A stretch of DNA of 64,000 nucleotides. Source: WM-3-3 sp041660045. GTDB taxonomy: Bacteria; Pseudomonadota; Gammaproteobacteria; Methylococcales; Methylomonadaceae. Position 1 is the first letter of the stretch. Each line of letters opens with the position of its first letter. The notes under the pieces are model-generated. The model was not told the DNA's origin and did no database searches. It saw only the letters and a list, made by a program, of their open reading frames with translations. A program made the translations under genes and the position numbers. The stretch is taken from contig JBAZXA010000003.1 of the NCBI GenBank assembly GCA_041660045.1, positions 248,001 through 312,000 on the forward strand, written 5' to 3'. Positions 17,232 to 25,386 of this stretch are shown here, in pieces.

Positions 17232-18569
17232 GTGACCACCCAAGATACCATCGCTGCTATTGCCACACCTCCCGGTAGCGGAGGTGTCGGCATCATCCGC
17301 TTATCCGGCCCTGCGGTACCTGTTATCGCAGGGCAAGTCCTAAACAAAGCCCTGCAACCTAGGCAGGCTATCTTTACTGCCTTTCTCGATGTTGAGCAGG
17401 CAATTCTTGATCACGGTATTGCCCTTTACTTTCCTGCCCCTGCCTCTTATACCGGAGAACACGTGTTGGAATTGCAAGCCCATGGCAGCCCAGTTTTACT
17501 GGATATGCTATTGCGGCGGGTAATTAAACTCGGTGCCCGTTTAGCTAAGCCGGGTGAGTTTACCGAACGCGCCTTTTTAAACCATAAAATTGATTTGGCC
17601 CAAGCGGAAGCTGTAGCTGACTTAATAGCCAGCAGTACCGAGCAATCCGTGCGTTCAGCGCAAAAATCCATGCAGGGGGAGTTTTCAGCCCAAATCAACT
17701 TACTGCTTGCAGAGTTGGTAAAACTAAGAAGCTTTGTTGAAGCGGCCATAGATTTTACCGATGAAGACATCGATTTTTTAAGTGAAGGTGGTGTAGAAGA
17801 GAGTTTAAATGCGTTACTACAGCGCATCGCCTTGACGCAACAAACCGCACAGCAAGGCCGCTTATTGCGCGATGGCATGACGGTTGTGCTAGTCGGCAAA
17901 CCCAACGCCGGTAAATCTAGTTTACTAAATGCCTTGGCAGGTCATGATGCCGCGATTGTTACTGATATTGCCGGCACCACACGTGACATTTTAAGGGAGC
18001 GCATCCAGCTAGATGGCATGCCTTTACACATTATTGATACCGCAGGCTTGCGACAAACTGAAAATGTAATAGAGCAAGAAGGTATCCGCAGGGCGAAAGA
18101 AGAAATAAAAAAAGCCGACAGAATTTTATGGTTGCTGGACTGCCGGGATACGGAAGAAGATGAAACCTCACATTATTTCCCCAGCGACATCAGCCTGACT
18201 AAAATCTACAACAAAATTGACTTGCTTAATAGCAAGCCCAAAATTCAAGACTCCGCTTTAGGCACGGCATTGTACCTGTCCATTAAAACAGGTGACGGCA
18301 TGGATTTACTTAAGCAACATCTCAAGCAATGCATGGGTTATCAAGAGCAAGCCGACAACGTCTTTATTGCCAGAAGGCGGCATATTGAGGCCTTGAATAA
18401 AGCTTACGAGGCCGTCTTTAATGCCTTAAAGCAATTACAAATTCAAGCCGGCGAACTGGTTGCGGAAGACTTAAGGCTAGCCCAGCTCGCCTTGGCCGAA
18501 ATCACGGGTGAGTTCAGTTCAGATGATTTGCTAGGCGAAATTTTTTCTAGTTTTTGCATTGGTAAGTAA
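17232..18569 (+). CDS. mnmE: tRNA modification GTPase MnmE
   Basis: GTPase that with MnmG installs the carboxymethylaminomethyl group on U34 of certain tRNAs. It is 445 aa from the GTG at 17232 (VTTQDTIAAIATPPGSGGVGI), the usual N-terminus; longer in-frame starts lie inside yidC. The G domain has GKPNAGKSSLLN and DIAGTTRD, then DTAGLR and NKIDLL. The C-terminus is FCIGK, with the catalytic cysteine. mnmG, often encoded next to mnmE, does not follow here. Confidence 0.97.
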   Translation: MTTQDTIAAIATPPGSGGVGIIRLSGPAVPVIAGQVLNKALQPRQAIFTAFLDVEQAILDHGIALYFPAPASYTGEHVLELQAHGSPVLLDMLLRRVIKLGARLAKPGEFTERAFLNHKIDLAQAEAVADLIASSTEQSVRSAQKSMQGEFSAQINLLLAELVKLRSFVEAAIDFTDEDIDFLSEGGVEESLNALLQRIALTQQTAQQGRLLRDGMTVVLVGKPNAGKSSLLNALAGHDAAIVTDIAGTTRDILRERIQLDGMPLHIIDTAGLRQTENVIEQEGIRRAKEEIKKADRILWLLDCRDTEEDETSHYFPSDISLTKIYNKIDLLNSKPKIQDSALGTALYLSIKTGDGMDLLKQHLKQCMGYQEQADNVFIARRRHIEALNKAYEAVFNALKQLQIQAGELVAEDLRLAQLALAEITGEFSSDDLLGEIFSSFCIGK

Positions 18570-18637
18570 GTTAGCTAAGCTAACGGTGTTACAGCCGCAG
18601 CAGTAGAAAAATCCATTAATAAACTAAAATGGTAGAA

Positions 18638-18673
18638 AGTCTATTTTTAGACTAAAATAGCTAGAACGCTAGC
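18638..18673. promoter_or_regulatory. Two small palindromes upstream of the DUF2384/RES operon
   Basis: AGTCTA-TTTT-TAGACT at 18638-18653 and GCTAG-AACG-CTAGC at 18660-18673 are adjacent perfect inverted repeats ending 33 bp before the antitoxin start. The longer sequence ACTAAAATxGxTAGAA also recurs as a direct repeat here. Xre/MbcA-type antitoxins usually repress their own promoters, so these are candidate operators. Confidence 0.5.
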
Positions 18674-18706
18674 GGTTTAAGCGCGTGTTATTTTAGGGAG
18701 GTGTCC

Positions 18707-19108
18707 ATGTTAAAGCCAAATAAAGTAAAGCCATTGTTGGACAGTAACGGTTCAAGGGCGGCTTTACAGACTTTTTTTAATATCGCCCAGGTATGGCAAC
18801 TTAATGTTGATGAAGCTATGGCCTTGTTGGGACTAGACTCCAGAAGCACTTATTTTAAATGGAAAAAACAACCCGAAACCGCAAAACTGAGCTTAGATAA
18901 ATTAGAACGCTTATCTTATATTTTTGGCATTTATAAAGCCCTGCAAATTTTACTGCCTAATGTCGACGCAGCGGATAATTGGATTAAGCAAGCCAACACA
19001 GCCGCGCCATTTCAAGGTAAGTCTGCCCTTGAACGGATGTTAAGCGGGCAGGTTGCTGATCTTTTTGTGGTTAAACAATATTTGGATGCGCAACGTGGCT
19101 GGTCATGA
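18707..19108 (+). CDS. Antitoxin of the Xre/MbcA/ParS (DUF2384) family
   Basis: Predicted antitoxin that neutralises the RES toxin encoded immediately downstream and represses the operon. It is 133 aa. The N-terminal half is an Xre-like helix-turn-helix (VDEAMALLGLDSRSTYFKWKK), and the C-terminal DUF2384 toxin-binding domain ends in LFVVKQYLDAQRGW. I use the ATG at 18707 because GGGAGG lies five bases upstream; a GTG at 18701 is inside that ribosome-binding site. The stop overlaps the toxin start by four bases. Confidence 0.9.
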   Translation: MLKPNKVKPLLDSNGSRAALQTFFNIAQVWQLNVDEAMALLGLDSRSTYFKWKKQPETAKLSLDKLERLSYIFGIYKALQILLPNVDAADNWIKQANTAAPFQGKSALERMLSGQVADLFVVKQYLDAQRGWS

Positions 19109-19788
19109 TTTTTTTGCCGCGTTTAAGCCTTATTGAATGGCTACCCTGTTGGCGTTTGGTGCCTAGTTTATTTCCGCCAGTTGGCTTGTATGACCGTGTT
19201 GCCAAACCAGAAGACTTAGACATCATATTTCAAATTGAAGCATTAACCAATAACCGCTTACGGGATGAGGCTGGCGATATAACCCTGGTGCCGGTACATG
19301 AAAGGGTTACGGGGTTAGGCACGACACCTATTATGGCCGCTTTCACGCATCTTAACCCGATAGGCAGCCGTTTTACCGATGGTAGTTATGGGGTTTATTA
19401 CGCAGCGCGGGACATTAAGACGGCAATAGCCGAAACTAAATTTCATCGGGCAAGGTTTTTGGCTGCCACTAAACAGCCCCCTATCCAGATTGATATGCGC
19501 AGCTATGCCTCAGACCTTAAGGCTGAGCTACATGATATTAGGCAGTTGCAGCCAGACTGGCCAGAACTTTACCACAATGACCAATATGGCCAGGCTCAAG
19601 CATTGGCAAAAGAACTGCGCAATCTAGGTTCAAATGGGATTGTTTACGACAGTGTCAGAGACCCGGTAGGTGAATGTGTCGCCATTTTTAAGCCTAAAGC
19701 GTTAGCGCCAGTAAAACAGGGCGGGCATTATTGCTATGTTTGGGATGGTAAAACGATGCTTGATGTTTATCAAAAAACCGCACTTTAA
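19105..19788 (+). CDS. RES-domain toxin (NAD+-consuming)
   Basis: Toxin partner of the DUF2384 antitoxin. RES-domain toxins such as MbcT and Res deplete cellular NAD+, arresting growth. The 227-aa protein contains GSRFTDGSYGVYYAA with R89, AIAETKFH with E110, and YDSVR with S183, giving the Arg-Glu-Ser residues that name the family. The ATG overlaps the antitoxin stop, a typical type II arrangement. All key residues are present, so it should be functional. Confidence 0.9.
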   Translation: MIFLPRLSLIEWLPCWRLVPSLFPPVGLYDRVAKPEDLDIIFQIEALTNNRLRDEAGDITLVPVHERVTGLGTTPIMAAFTHLNPIGSRFTDGSYGVYYAARDIKTAIAETKFHRARFLAATKQPPIQIDMRSYASDLKAELHDIRQLQPDWPELYHNDQYGQAQALAKELRNLGSNGIVYDSVRDPVGECVAIFKPKALAPVKQGGHYCYVWDGKTMLDVYQKTAL

Positions 19789-19931
19789 GGCCTGTTGTTA
19801 ATTTTCTTGTGTCGGTTAGCCCCAGTTTAAAGGTTGTTTACTGGCTTAAATATTAGCCCATGCCTCATGGCCTAACATTTAGCCGTATGCGACAATACGC
19901 TATTAACCTTTAAGCCATCCGCGGAGTTTTT

Positions 19932-20735
19932 TTGAAAATATTAAAACAATTTTTTAGCCGGGTTTGGCATAGAAAAAAACATGCGCTATCGGCACGTTTT
20001 TCAAAATCCTCAATGGAATACAGCCTGGATTTCCTTGCCTTAATTTCCTGGTTTTACCTGCTGATCTCATCCAAAACCCCTAGCCTTGCAATTATTGTTT
20101 GTGCTTTGGTTATGCTAGCTGCCCGTGCCTTCCCGGTAATTAAAGCGTTTTGGAAAGGCGATAAAAATAAACTTAATTTTTTAAAAAAGCGGCGAATAGA
20201 ATCAAACACCTGTTTAATGGAAATTAATCGGTGTTTGGTGGATATTGACTATGCCACGCCAGAAAAAATTAAAGAAATACGACAAAAACTACTGCGTTGT
20301 ATTGTAGATACGATCAGGGCTTACCGTAACGATTTACAAGGCAGTAAAATTTTTTCCAATCTTTTAATTCTGGATCATGACGATTTAGTGGTAGCGATAA
20401 GAAATGCGCCTGATAGGGCAGATGGCACCCGCTACCCTAAAGGTAACTTGCAATGCAGCAAAGTGTTGGAAACAAAAAAACCTTTACATTGCGGCGATGT
20501 AAAATATATAGATAATAGTCGGGAAATGCGCTATAAGAGCTTTATGGCAATCCCGGTTTTAAACTATAATAAAGACCACTGCTTAGCGATAGTAACGATA
20601 GACAGTACCGAATTGCATCACTTTGATGAAATCTACGAAACCTTTGATACCTTGCTAAGCCCCTATATTACTACGCTGACAACGACGTTTATCATCGCGG
20701 ATAAAGTGGGCTTATCTGGAGGCAAAAATGAGTAA
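19932..20735 (+). CDS. Membrane-anchored GAF-domain protein
   Basis: A 267-aa protein starting at TTG with GGAG upstream. Residues 30-70 form two hydrophobic segments (YSLDFLALISWFYLLIS and SLAIIVCALVMLAARAF). A basic, probably helical linker and a soluble C-terminal domain follow. That domain (about 120-255) has the look of GAF: FMAIPVLNYNKDHCLAIVTIDS is the usual late GAF strand-loop-strand, and TLLSPYITTLTTTF is the closing helix. A ligand or effector cannot be named. It overlaps the next small gene by 8 bp, so they form a two-gene operon right after the RES toxin pair. Function unknown. Confidence 0.65.
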   Translation: MKILKQFFSRVWHRKKHALSARFSKSSMEYSLDFLALISWFYLLISSKTPSLAIIVCALVMLAARAFPVIKAFWKGDKNKLNFLKKRRIESNTCLMEINRCLVDIDYATPEKIKEIRQKLLRCIVDTIRAYRNDLQGSKIFSNLLILDHDDLVVAIRNAPDRADGTRYPKGNLQCSKVLETKKPLHCGDVKYIDNSREMRYKSFMAIPVLNYNKDHCLAIVTIDSTELHHFDEIYETFDTLLSPYITTLTTTFIIADKVGLSGGKNE

Positions 20736-20922
20736 CGAGCAACTTGAGACCTGTATCCAACAGCGCGATAAGTCTAGCCTTTATCGTTATCACATGGATA
20801 AAGAAATTAATGATGACCAGCTTTTAGAAGCGATCATCAAAATTGATAACTCTATAAAAACTAAGAAAACGGATTGGCTGGCCTTTATACATAATATTCT
20901 GTTCCCATCCGTTGCCCACTAG
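20728..20922 (+). CDS. Small hypothetical protein, partner of the GAF protein
   Basis: A 64-aa protein (MSNEQLETCIQQRDKSSLYR) with a good ribosome-binding site (GGAGG seven bases upstream) inside the end of the GAF gene, so it is very likely translated together with it. It is charged and mostly helical, with a short hydrophobic C-terminus (WLAFIHNILFPSVAH). I do not recognise a family. Its overlap with the membrane-GAF gene suggests a subunit or regulator of that protein. Confidence 0.6.
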   Translation: MSNEQLETCIQQRDKSSLYRYHMDKEINDDQLLEAIIKIDNSIKTKKTDWLAFIHNILFPSVAH

Positions 20923-21088
20923 GGACAGCCGTGTTTTGCTAGCATAAAGCCAAGCTTAATTTAAACCCGCCAACACCTACATGGGCGAACCAATCACATA
21001 GGCGGTGGCGAGGCTAAACTATTTAAAGCTGTGTTTTGCCAGCAATAAGTTTCCTGAATACATGCCAGGATTTTAAAATCTTAGCCGT

Positions 21089-22165
21089 TTATCCCGCTAA
21101 ACTGGGATAATCAATATAACCTTTCTCATCACCACCATAAAAGCTGTTGACATCAGGGCTATTGATGCCTGCATGTTGTCGGAAACGTTCGACCAAATCA
21201 GGGTTAGCAATATACCATTGGCCAAATGCGACTGCATCAGCCATGCCGTTGCTAAGGACTGTCTCCGCGCGGTCTTGATCATAACCGCCACAAATGATCA
21301 GATTACCTTGGTAGGCCTTGCGTAAAACCTTAAGGTCTATCACTTTTGCACCGTGGCGAATATCACCTTCTAAAGCGTCGACTAGATGTAAATAGGCTAA
21401 CTTAAAGCCTGACAGTTCTGCTAGCACATAGCCAAATATGGCTTCAGGGTTAGAATCGGCCATATCGTTAAAAGTACCGCTAGGCGACAAACGGATGCCC
21501 ACGCGTTCAGCGCCACAAACTTCAATCACCGCCCTGGTTACTTCCAATAATAAGCGCGACCTGTTTTCTAAGCTGCCACCGTATTGATCGGTACGTTGAT
21601 TGCTGCCATCACGCAAAAATTGGTCTAATAAATAACCATTGGCTGCGTGAATTTCAACACCGTCAAAACCTGCCGCCAAGGCATTTTTAGCCGCTAAGCG
21701 ATAGGCTGCAATAATACCTGGGAGTTCATCGCTGGCTAAGGCGCGCGGAGTTACAAAGGGCTTCATGCCAGTTGGGGTGATGGCATCGCCCTTAGGGGTA
21801 ATGGCGGAAGGGGCAACGGGTAAAGCGCCATCGTGAAAATCAGGATGGGAAATGCGGCCTACATGCCAAAGCTGTAAAACTATACGGCCGTTTTTTTCGT
21901 GGACAGCATGGGTAATTTTACGCCAGGCCTGAATTTGCGCCTCATTCCAAATACCTGGTGTAGACGGGTAGCCAACACCTTGGGGTGATATTGGTGTGGC
22001 CTCAGAAATAATTAAACCGGCAGAGGCACGCTGGCCGTAGTAAATGGCCATCATTTCTGTGGGGATGCTATTTGGTGCCCGCATACGGGTCAGCGGTGCC
22101 ATAATAATCCGGTTAGGTAGCTGTAATGCGCCAAACGTGACAGAGGTGTGTAAGAGTCCGCTCAT
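21089..22165 (-). CDS. nemA: Alkene reductase, Old Yellow Enzyme family
   Basis: FMN-dependent ene-reductase that uses NAD(P)H to reduce activated C=C bonds and nitro compounds. It is 358 aa from the ATG at 22165 (MSGLLHTSVTFGALQLPNRIIMAPLTR). The substrate-binding motif HAANGYLLDQF provides the His and Asn of the family, followed by RTDQYGGSLENR. QLWHVGRISHP and the C-terminal FGQWYIANPDLVER are also typical. It lies downstream of the SDR gene on the same strand (75-bp gap), so the two may be co-transcribed and controlled by the ArsR regulator at 23194. The nemA name rests on family resemblance only. Confidence 0.88.
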   Translation of the reverse strand: MSGLLHTSVTFGALQLPNRIIMAPLTRMRAPNSIPTEMMAIYYGQRASAGLIISEATPISPQGVGYPSTPGIWNEAQIQAWRKITHAVHEKNGRIVLQLWHVGRISHPDFHDGALPVAPSAITPKGDAITPTGMKPFVTPRALASDELPGIIAAYRLAAKNALAAGFDGVEIHAANGYLLDQFLRDGSNQRTDQYGGSLENRSRLLLEVTRAVIEVCGAERVGIRLSPSGTFNDMADSNPEAIFGYVLAELSGFKLAYLHLVDALEGDIRHGAKVIDLKVLRKAYQGNLIICGGYDQDRAETVLSNGMADAVAFGQWYIANPDLVERFRQHAGINSPDVNSFYGGDEKGYIDYPSLAG

Positions 22166-22240
22166 GGTAATTAACCTGTTATAAAAATACAAAAAAACTA
22201 TTCTGTAATAGCGCTACGCAAGCAATTTCTGGTAGCACGT

Positions 22241-22990
22241 TTAAACGGCAACCATGCCGCCATCGACATATAAATCAACGCCGGCAACATAGCTGCTATC
22301 GGATGAAGCCAAAAATAACACAGCTTGGGCAATTTCTTCTGGACGGCCAAAACGACCTAAAGGGACTTGTCCGGCAATGGTTGAACCCATGGCTTGCATT
22401 TGTTCCTCAGACATACCCATTTTATTAAAGATAGGTGTTTCAATTGGGCCTGGACTAACCACGTTAACGCGGATATTGCGGTCTTTTAATTCGGCGGTCC
22501 ATGTCCGTGCAAAGGAACGCACAGCAGCCTTGGTTGCGGCATAAACACTAAAGCCGCCCATACCTTTGGTATTAACGACAGATGAATTAAGAATAATAGA
22601 ACCGCCATCTTGCATTAGCGGTAAGGCTTTTTGGACGGTGAACAACAAACCTTTAACATTAATATTAAATTGTTTGTCAAAATGTTCTTCTGTTACCGCC
22701 TCTAGTGGGGTTGGTTCGGCTATGCCGGCATTAGCAAAAACAATATCAAGATGGCCAAATTTAGTTTTAACTACGCTGTATAACTTGTCCAAATCAGCCA
22801 GGTTTGCAACATCGCCTTGAACAGCAACAATATTGCCGCCAATGTCCGCGATAGCAGCATCCAGCTCAGCTTGCCTGCGGCCTGTAATAACCACTGTAGC
22901 GCCTTCGCTAGCAAATAATTTAGCGGTAGCCAAGCCGATACCACTGTTGCCGCCGGTGACGACTGCGATTTTTCCAGAAAGCTTACTCAT
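22241..22990 (-). CDS. Short-chain dehydrogenase/reductase
   Basis: Classical SDR oxidoreductase of 249 aa. The NAD(P)-binding motif is TGGNSGIGLA (12-21), the structural motif is NAGIA, and the catalytic residues are in SSVVN plus YAATK. The C-terminal LASSDSSYVAGVDLYVDGG is usual for the family. TGRR at the end of the second strand favours NADP. It diverges from an ArsR-type regulator with a palindrome between them, and an ene-reductase follows it. The substrate is unknown; a role in aldehyde, quinone or electrophile detoxification is inference. Confidence 0.9.
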   Translation of the reverse strand: MSKLSGKIAVVTGGNSGIGLATAKLFASEGATVVITGRRQAELDAAIADIGGNIVAVQGDVANLADLDKLYSVVKTKFGHLDIVFANAGIAEPTPLEAVTEEHFDKQFNINVKGLLFTVQKALPLMQDGGSIILNSSVVNTKGMGGFSVYAATKAAVRSFARTWTAELKDRNIRVNVVSPGPIETPIFNKMGMSEEQMQAMGSTIAGQVPLGRFGRPEEIAQAVLFLASSDSSYVAGVDLYVDGGMVAV

Positions 22991-23126
22991 AGGGTTTCCT
23001 CATAGGTTGTGATGTGGTGATTGTCGATTGGGCATATTTAGGTTACAGCGGTTTAACTGACAAAACCGAAGGTAGAGCCTTCAGTCTGCTTATAGTCAAC
23101 AGTTGCAAAAGGTGGAACCACGGAAC

Positions 23127-23167
23127 TATAGTTTATTTGTTCAGGATTATGGAACTAATAAACTATA
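23127..23167. promoter_or_regulatory. Perfect inverted repeat, candidate ArsR-type operator
   Basis: TATAGTTTATT at 23127-23137 and AATAAACTATA at 23157-23167 are exact reverse complements separated by 19 bp. They lie in the gap between the divergent SDR and ArsR-type genes, 26 bp before the regulator start. GGAACTA also recurs beside each arm. The position suits a single operator controlling both directions. Confidence 0.7.
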
Positions 23168-23193
23168 TTGTCAAGCTATGCTATGCTTGAACA

Positions 23194-23544
23194 ATGAGAA
23201 CCCCCTATCATCCAGCACTAGAAGAAATTACCGTAGAAGGCATTTTGCATGCGCTTTCTGATCCCGTACGCATCGAAATATACGCCAACTTGGCCTCCGC
23301 AGAATGCGCAAAAAACTGCTCCACGTTTTTAACTATCCAAAAACGGCTATTACCCAAATCCACCTTATCCCAACACTTTCGTATCTTGCGCGAGGCAGGT
23401 TTAATCCGTAGTGAGCGTAAAGGCGTAGAGCTGATCAATTCTACCCGTTGTACTGAATTGAATGACCGCTTTGGCATGATGATTAAAGCTATTATCGAGG
23501 CTTATGTTAAACAACAAAGTAATATTGGCACTGCGTCGCCTTAA
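23194..23544 (+). CDS. ArsR-family winged-helix transcriptional regulator
   Basis: A 116-aa winged-helix protein. The N-terminal LHALSDPVRIEIYANLASAE and the recognition helix STLSQHFRILREAGLI match the ArsR/SmtB HTH. The wing reads SERKGVELINS. No CxC metal-binding motif stands in the recognition helix, so it may sense something other than arsenic-type metals, perhaps through its few other cysteines (C38, C42, C86). It is divergent from the SDR/ene-reductase pair and close to the perfect inverted repeat, so it probably represses that pair and itself. Confidence 0.88.
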   Translation: MRTPYHPALEEITVEGILHALSDPVRIEIYANLASAECAKNCSTFLTIQKRLLPKSTLSQHFRILREAGLIRSERKGVELINSTRCTELNDRFGMMIKAIIEAYVKQQSNIGTASP

Positions 23545-23701
23545 AAAGTTCGGTGCGGATTTTGAAAGTAACGGCAGGCATAAAAATGTGTTGAGTTACT
23601 GGAAAAAATGCCCAGAATACACGCAAGGATTAGAATGAATAGTTTAGGGTCTGCTATTAACCAAAGCCAAGTGATGTTGTCCTGATCCGGCTTTACGCTC
23701 G

Positions 23702-23764
23702 TTAGATGATTCTTTTTAGGTTGATAAGACTTGAGCGTATCAATACAGAAGTATCAATCAAAAT
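23702..23764 (-). pseudogene. VapC (PIN-domain) toxin remnant
   Basis: A short leftward stretch reads ILIDTSVLIRSS and continues for about 20 codons to a stop at 23702. ILIDTSV is the N-terminal strand of PIN-domain VapC toxins, with the first metal-binding Asp. No further PIN sequence follows. It sits just after a frameshifted vapB remnant, as expected for a decayed vapBC pair. Confidence 0.5.
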
Positions 23765-23816
23765 CGTGAGGCAGGCTTATTGCTGTTTTAGGATCAAAAT
23801 TGTCACTCAAGTCTGA

Positions 23817-23962
23817 TTATCCTGCCAGTTGACCAAATCCTGTTTTACGAATTTGCACGAGTTCTTTTAGCGCTAGATTAAGCAATTCCCATTTGGCATG
23901 AATACCAGTCAAACTGCCGCTTCATTCACTAACTTATCCCCTAAAACAATATAGGTACGCAT
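23817..23962 (-). pseudogene. VapB antitoxin remnant, frameshifted
   Basis: From the ATG at 23962 the frame reads MRTYIVLGDKLVNEAA and stops. One frame over it continues SLTGIHAKWELLNLALKELV and ends GQLAG at 23817. Together these match small VapB/DUF2191 antitoxins (MRT-I-D-KL-EA, then K-E-LNLALKE-V). The 146-bp span fits one single-base shift. With the PIN remnant beyond it, this is a dead vapBC pair. Confidence 0.65.
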
Positions 23963-24013
23963 GTTGAATACCTGTGGTGTATGTTAAGCAATTGAGATTT
24001 CTTGGAGATACTT

Positions 24014-25084
24014 TTGAAACTATCTTTTTATGATTTAAATTTTTCTGATTTAGAAACGCTTTTACGTCAGAACGATTTAAACGATTCTGCCGCGTCAGTG
24101 CTGTTTAATTGGCATTATAAGAAGAAAGAACAGGTGCAGTGCACAACTGATATTGCTAAAAATTCATTGGCGTTTATTGAAGATAATTTCGATTTTTCCC
24201 TACCCGAATTTGATACCATTCAGGAGTCTCGCAAAGATCGTAGCGTAAAATTTCTGTTTACGCTTAAAGATCAACATAAAATTGAAACGGTGCTGATTCC
24301 GTTTCATAAAAAATATTCTATATGCCTTTCATCGCAAGTAGGCTGCGCAATGAATTGCTCTTTTTGTTTCACTGGAAAACAAGGGTTTAATAGAAACTTG
24401 ACGACCAGTGAAATTGTTGGCCAATTTCTACAGGCTTGGCGCTGGTTAGCGCAAAATAGGCCTGGAGAAGAGCGTATTTTAAATATAGTCTTTATGGGGC
24501 AGGGCGAACCTTTACATAATTTTGATGCTGTCAAAAAAGCCTGTGAAATCTTTTTATCGCAACACGGCACGTCAATAGGTTTGCAAAAAATTACTATTTC
24601 AACAGCCGGTTATATTCCTGGTCTTAAGCGATGGAGCAAGGAAATTCCTAGCGTAAACCTTGCCTTGTCGTTGCATTCACCTTTTGAAGAAAAGCGCAAT
24701 GAACTGATTCCCATTAATATGAAGTATCCGCTAGATGAGGTGCTGAAATATGTTGACCAGATACCTTTGCATAAAAAACAATTTATTACCTATGAATATA
24801 TTTTGATAAGGCATTTTAATGATTCACCAGAGGATGCCCAAAAACTGGGTGAGATACTGGCTGGTAAACGGGCTTACATTAACTTAATTCCTTTTAACAC
24901 CTTTCCTGAATCACATTACCAATGTCCGGACTTGGATACAATTGAACGGTTTAAAGCAGTTTTAGATACGTTTAAGATACCAACCTTGATAAGAGGCACT
25001 AAAGGTGATGATGTATTAGCCGCCTGTGGACAACTCAATTCTAAACATGGGCCCGCTTCCAGCGCCCGTGCAAAACTCCGCTAA
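24014..25084 (+). CDS. RlmN/Cfr-family radical SAM methyltransferase
   Basis: Radical SAM enzyme of the RlmN/Cfr family, which methylates adenosines in 23S rRNA (A2503) and, for RlmN, in some tRNAs. The 4Fe-4S motif CAMNCSFC provides the CxxxCxxC cysteines, GQGEPL is the SAM-binding GEP motif, and DDVLAACGQL holds the conserved C-terminal cysteine. I use the TTG at 24014 (MKLSFYDLNF) because GGAG lies just upstream; a TTG at 24002 would add four residues. Length is about 356 aa. It stands alone, outside the usual gammaproteobacterial rlmN neighbourhood (pilF, ispG, hisS), so it may be a second paralogue rather than the housekeeping RlmN. Confidence 0.85.
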   Translation: MKLSFYDLNFSDLETLLRQNDLNDSAASVLFNWHYKKKEQVQCTTDIAKNSLAFIEDNFDFSLPEFDTIQESRKDRSVKFLFTLKDQHKIETVLIPFHKKYSICLSSQVGCAMNCSFCFTGKQGFNRNLTTSEIVGQFLQAWRWLAQNRPGEERILNIVFMGQGEPLHNFDAVKKACEIFLSQHGTSIGLQKITISTAGYIPGLKRWSKEIPSVNLALSLHSPFEEKRNELIPINMKYPLDEVLKYVDQIPLHKKQFITYEYILIRHFNDSPEDAQKLGEILAGKRAYINLIPFNTFPESHYQCPDLDTIERFKAVLDTFKIPTLIRGTKGDDVLAACGQLNSKHGPASSARAKLR

Positions 25085-25386
25085 GTGATAATCCAAAGAG
25101 TACCGTGTTGCCTGAGCTACTGCACTCCTTGCACGGCGTATTTAGGCGTTGGGTTTTGTTTAATTGAATGCGGTAAAGGCTGTTAGAAAATGTATCGGCA
25201 GCATGCTAGCCCTGGCGATACTGGCATCCACACTCATAACGCGCGCTACACTGTGTGGGCTGTAATGTTTACTATAAGCTCAGCCCTGATTAGTCGTGGG
25301 TAGCGTTAAGTTGCGCCTGCGCTCTTGTTGTTGAAAGCGCAAAAGTAGCTTTCAAGCCAGCAATAGCGGTGACAAAACGATGATTT
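25085..25386. other. Non-coding gap
   Basis: About 300 bp between convergent genes. I see no gene remnant, RNA or clear terminator. Confidence 0.4.

Noticed and set aside
18570..18584. Terminator after mnmE (GTTAGC-TAA-GCTAAC)
   Set aside because: The stem is short and no T run follows, so a rho-independent terminator is not supported.
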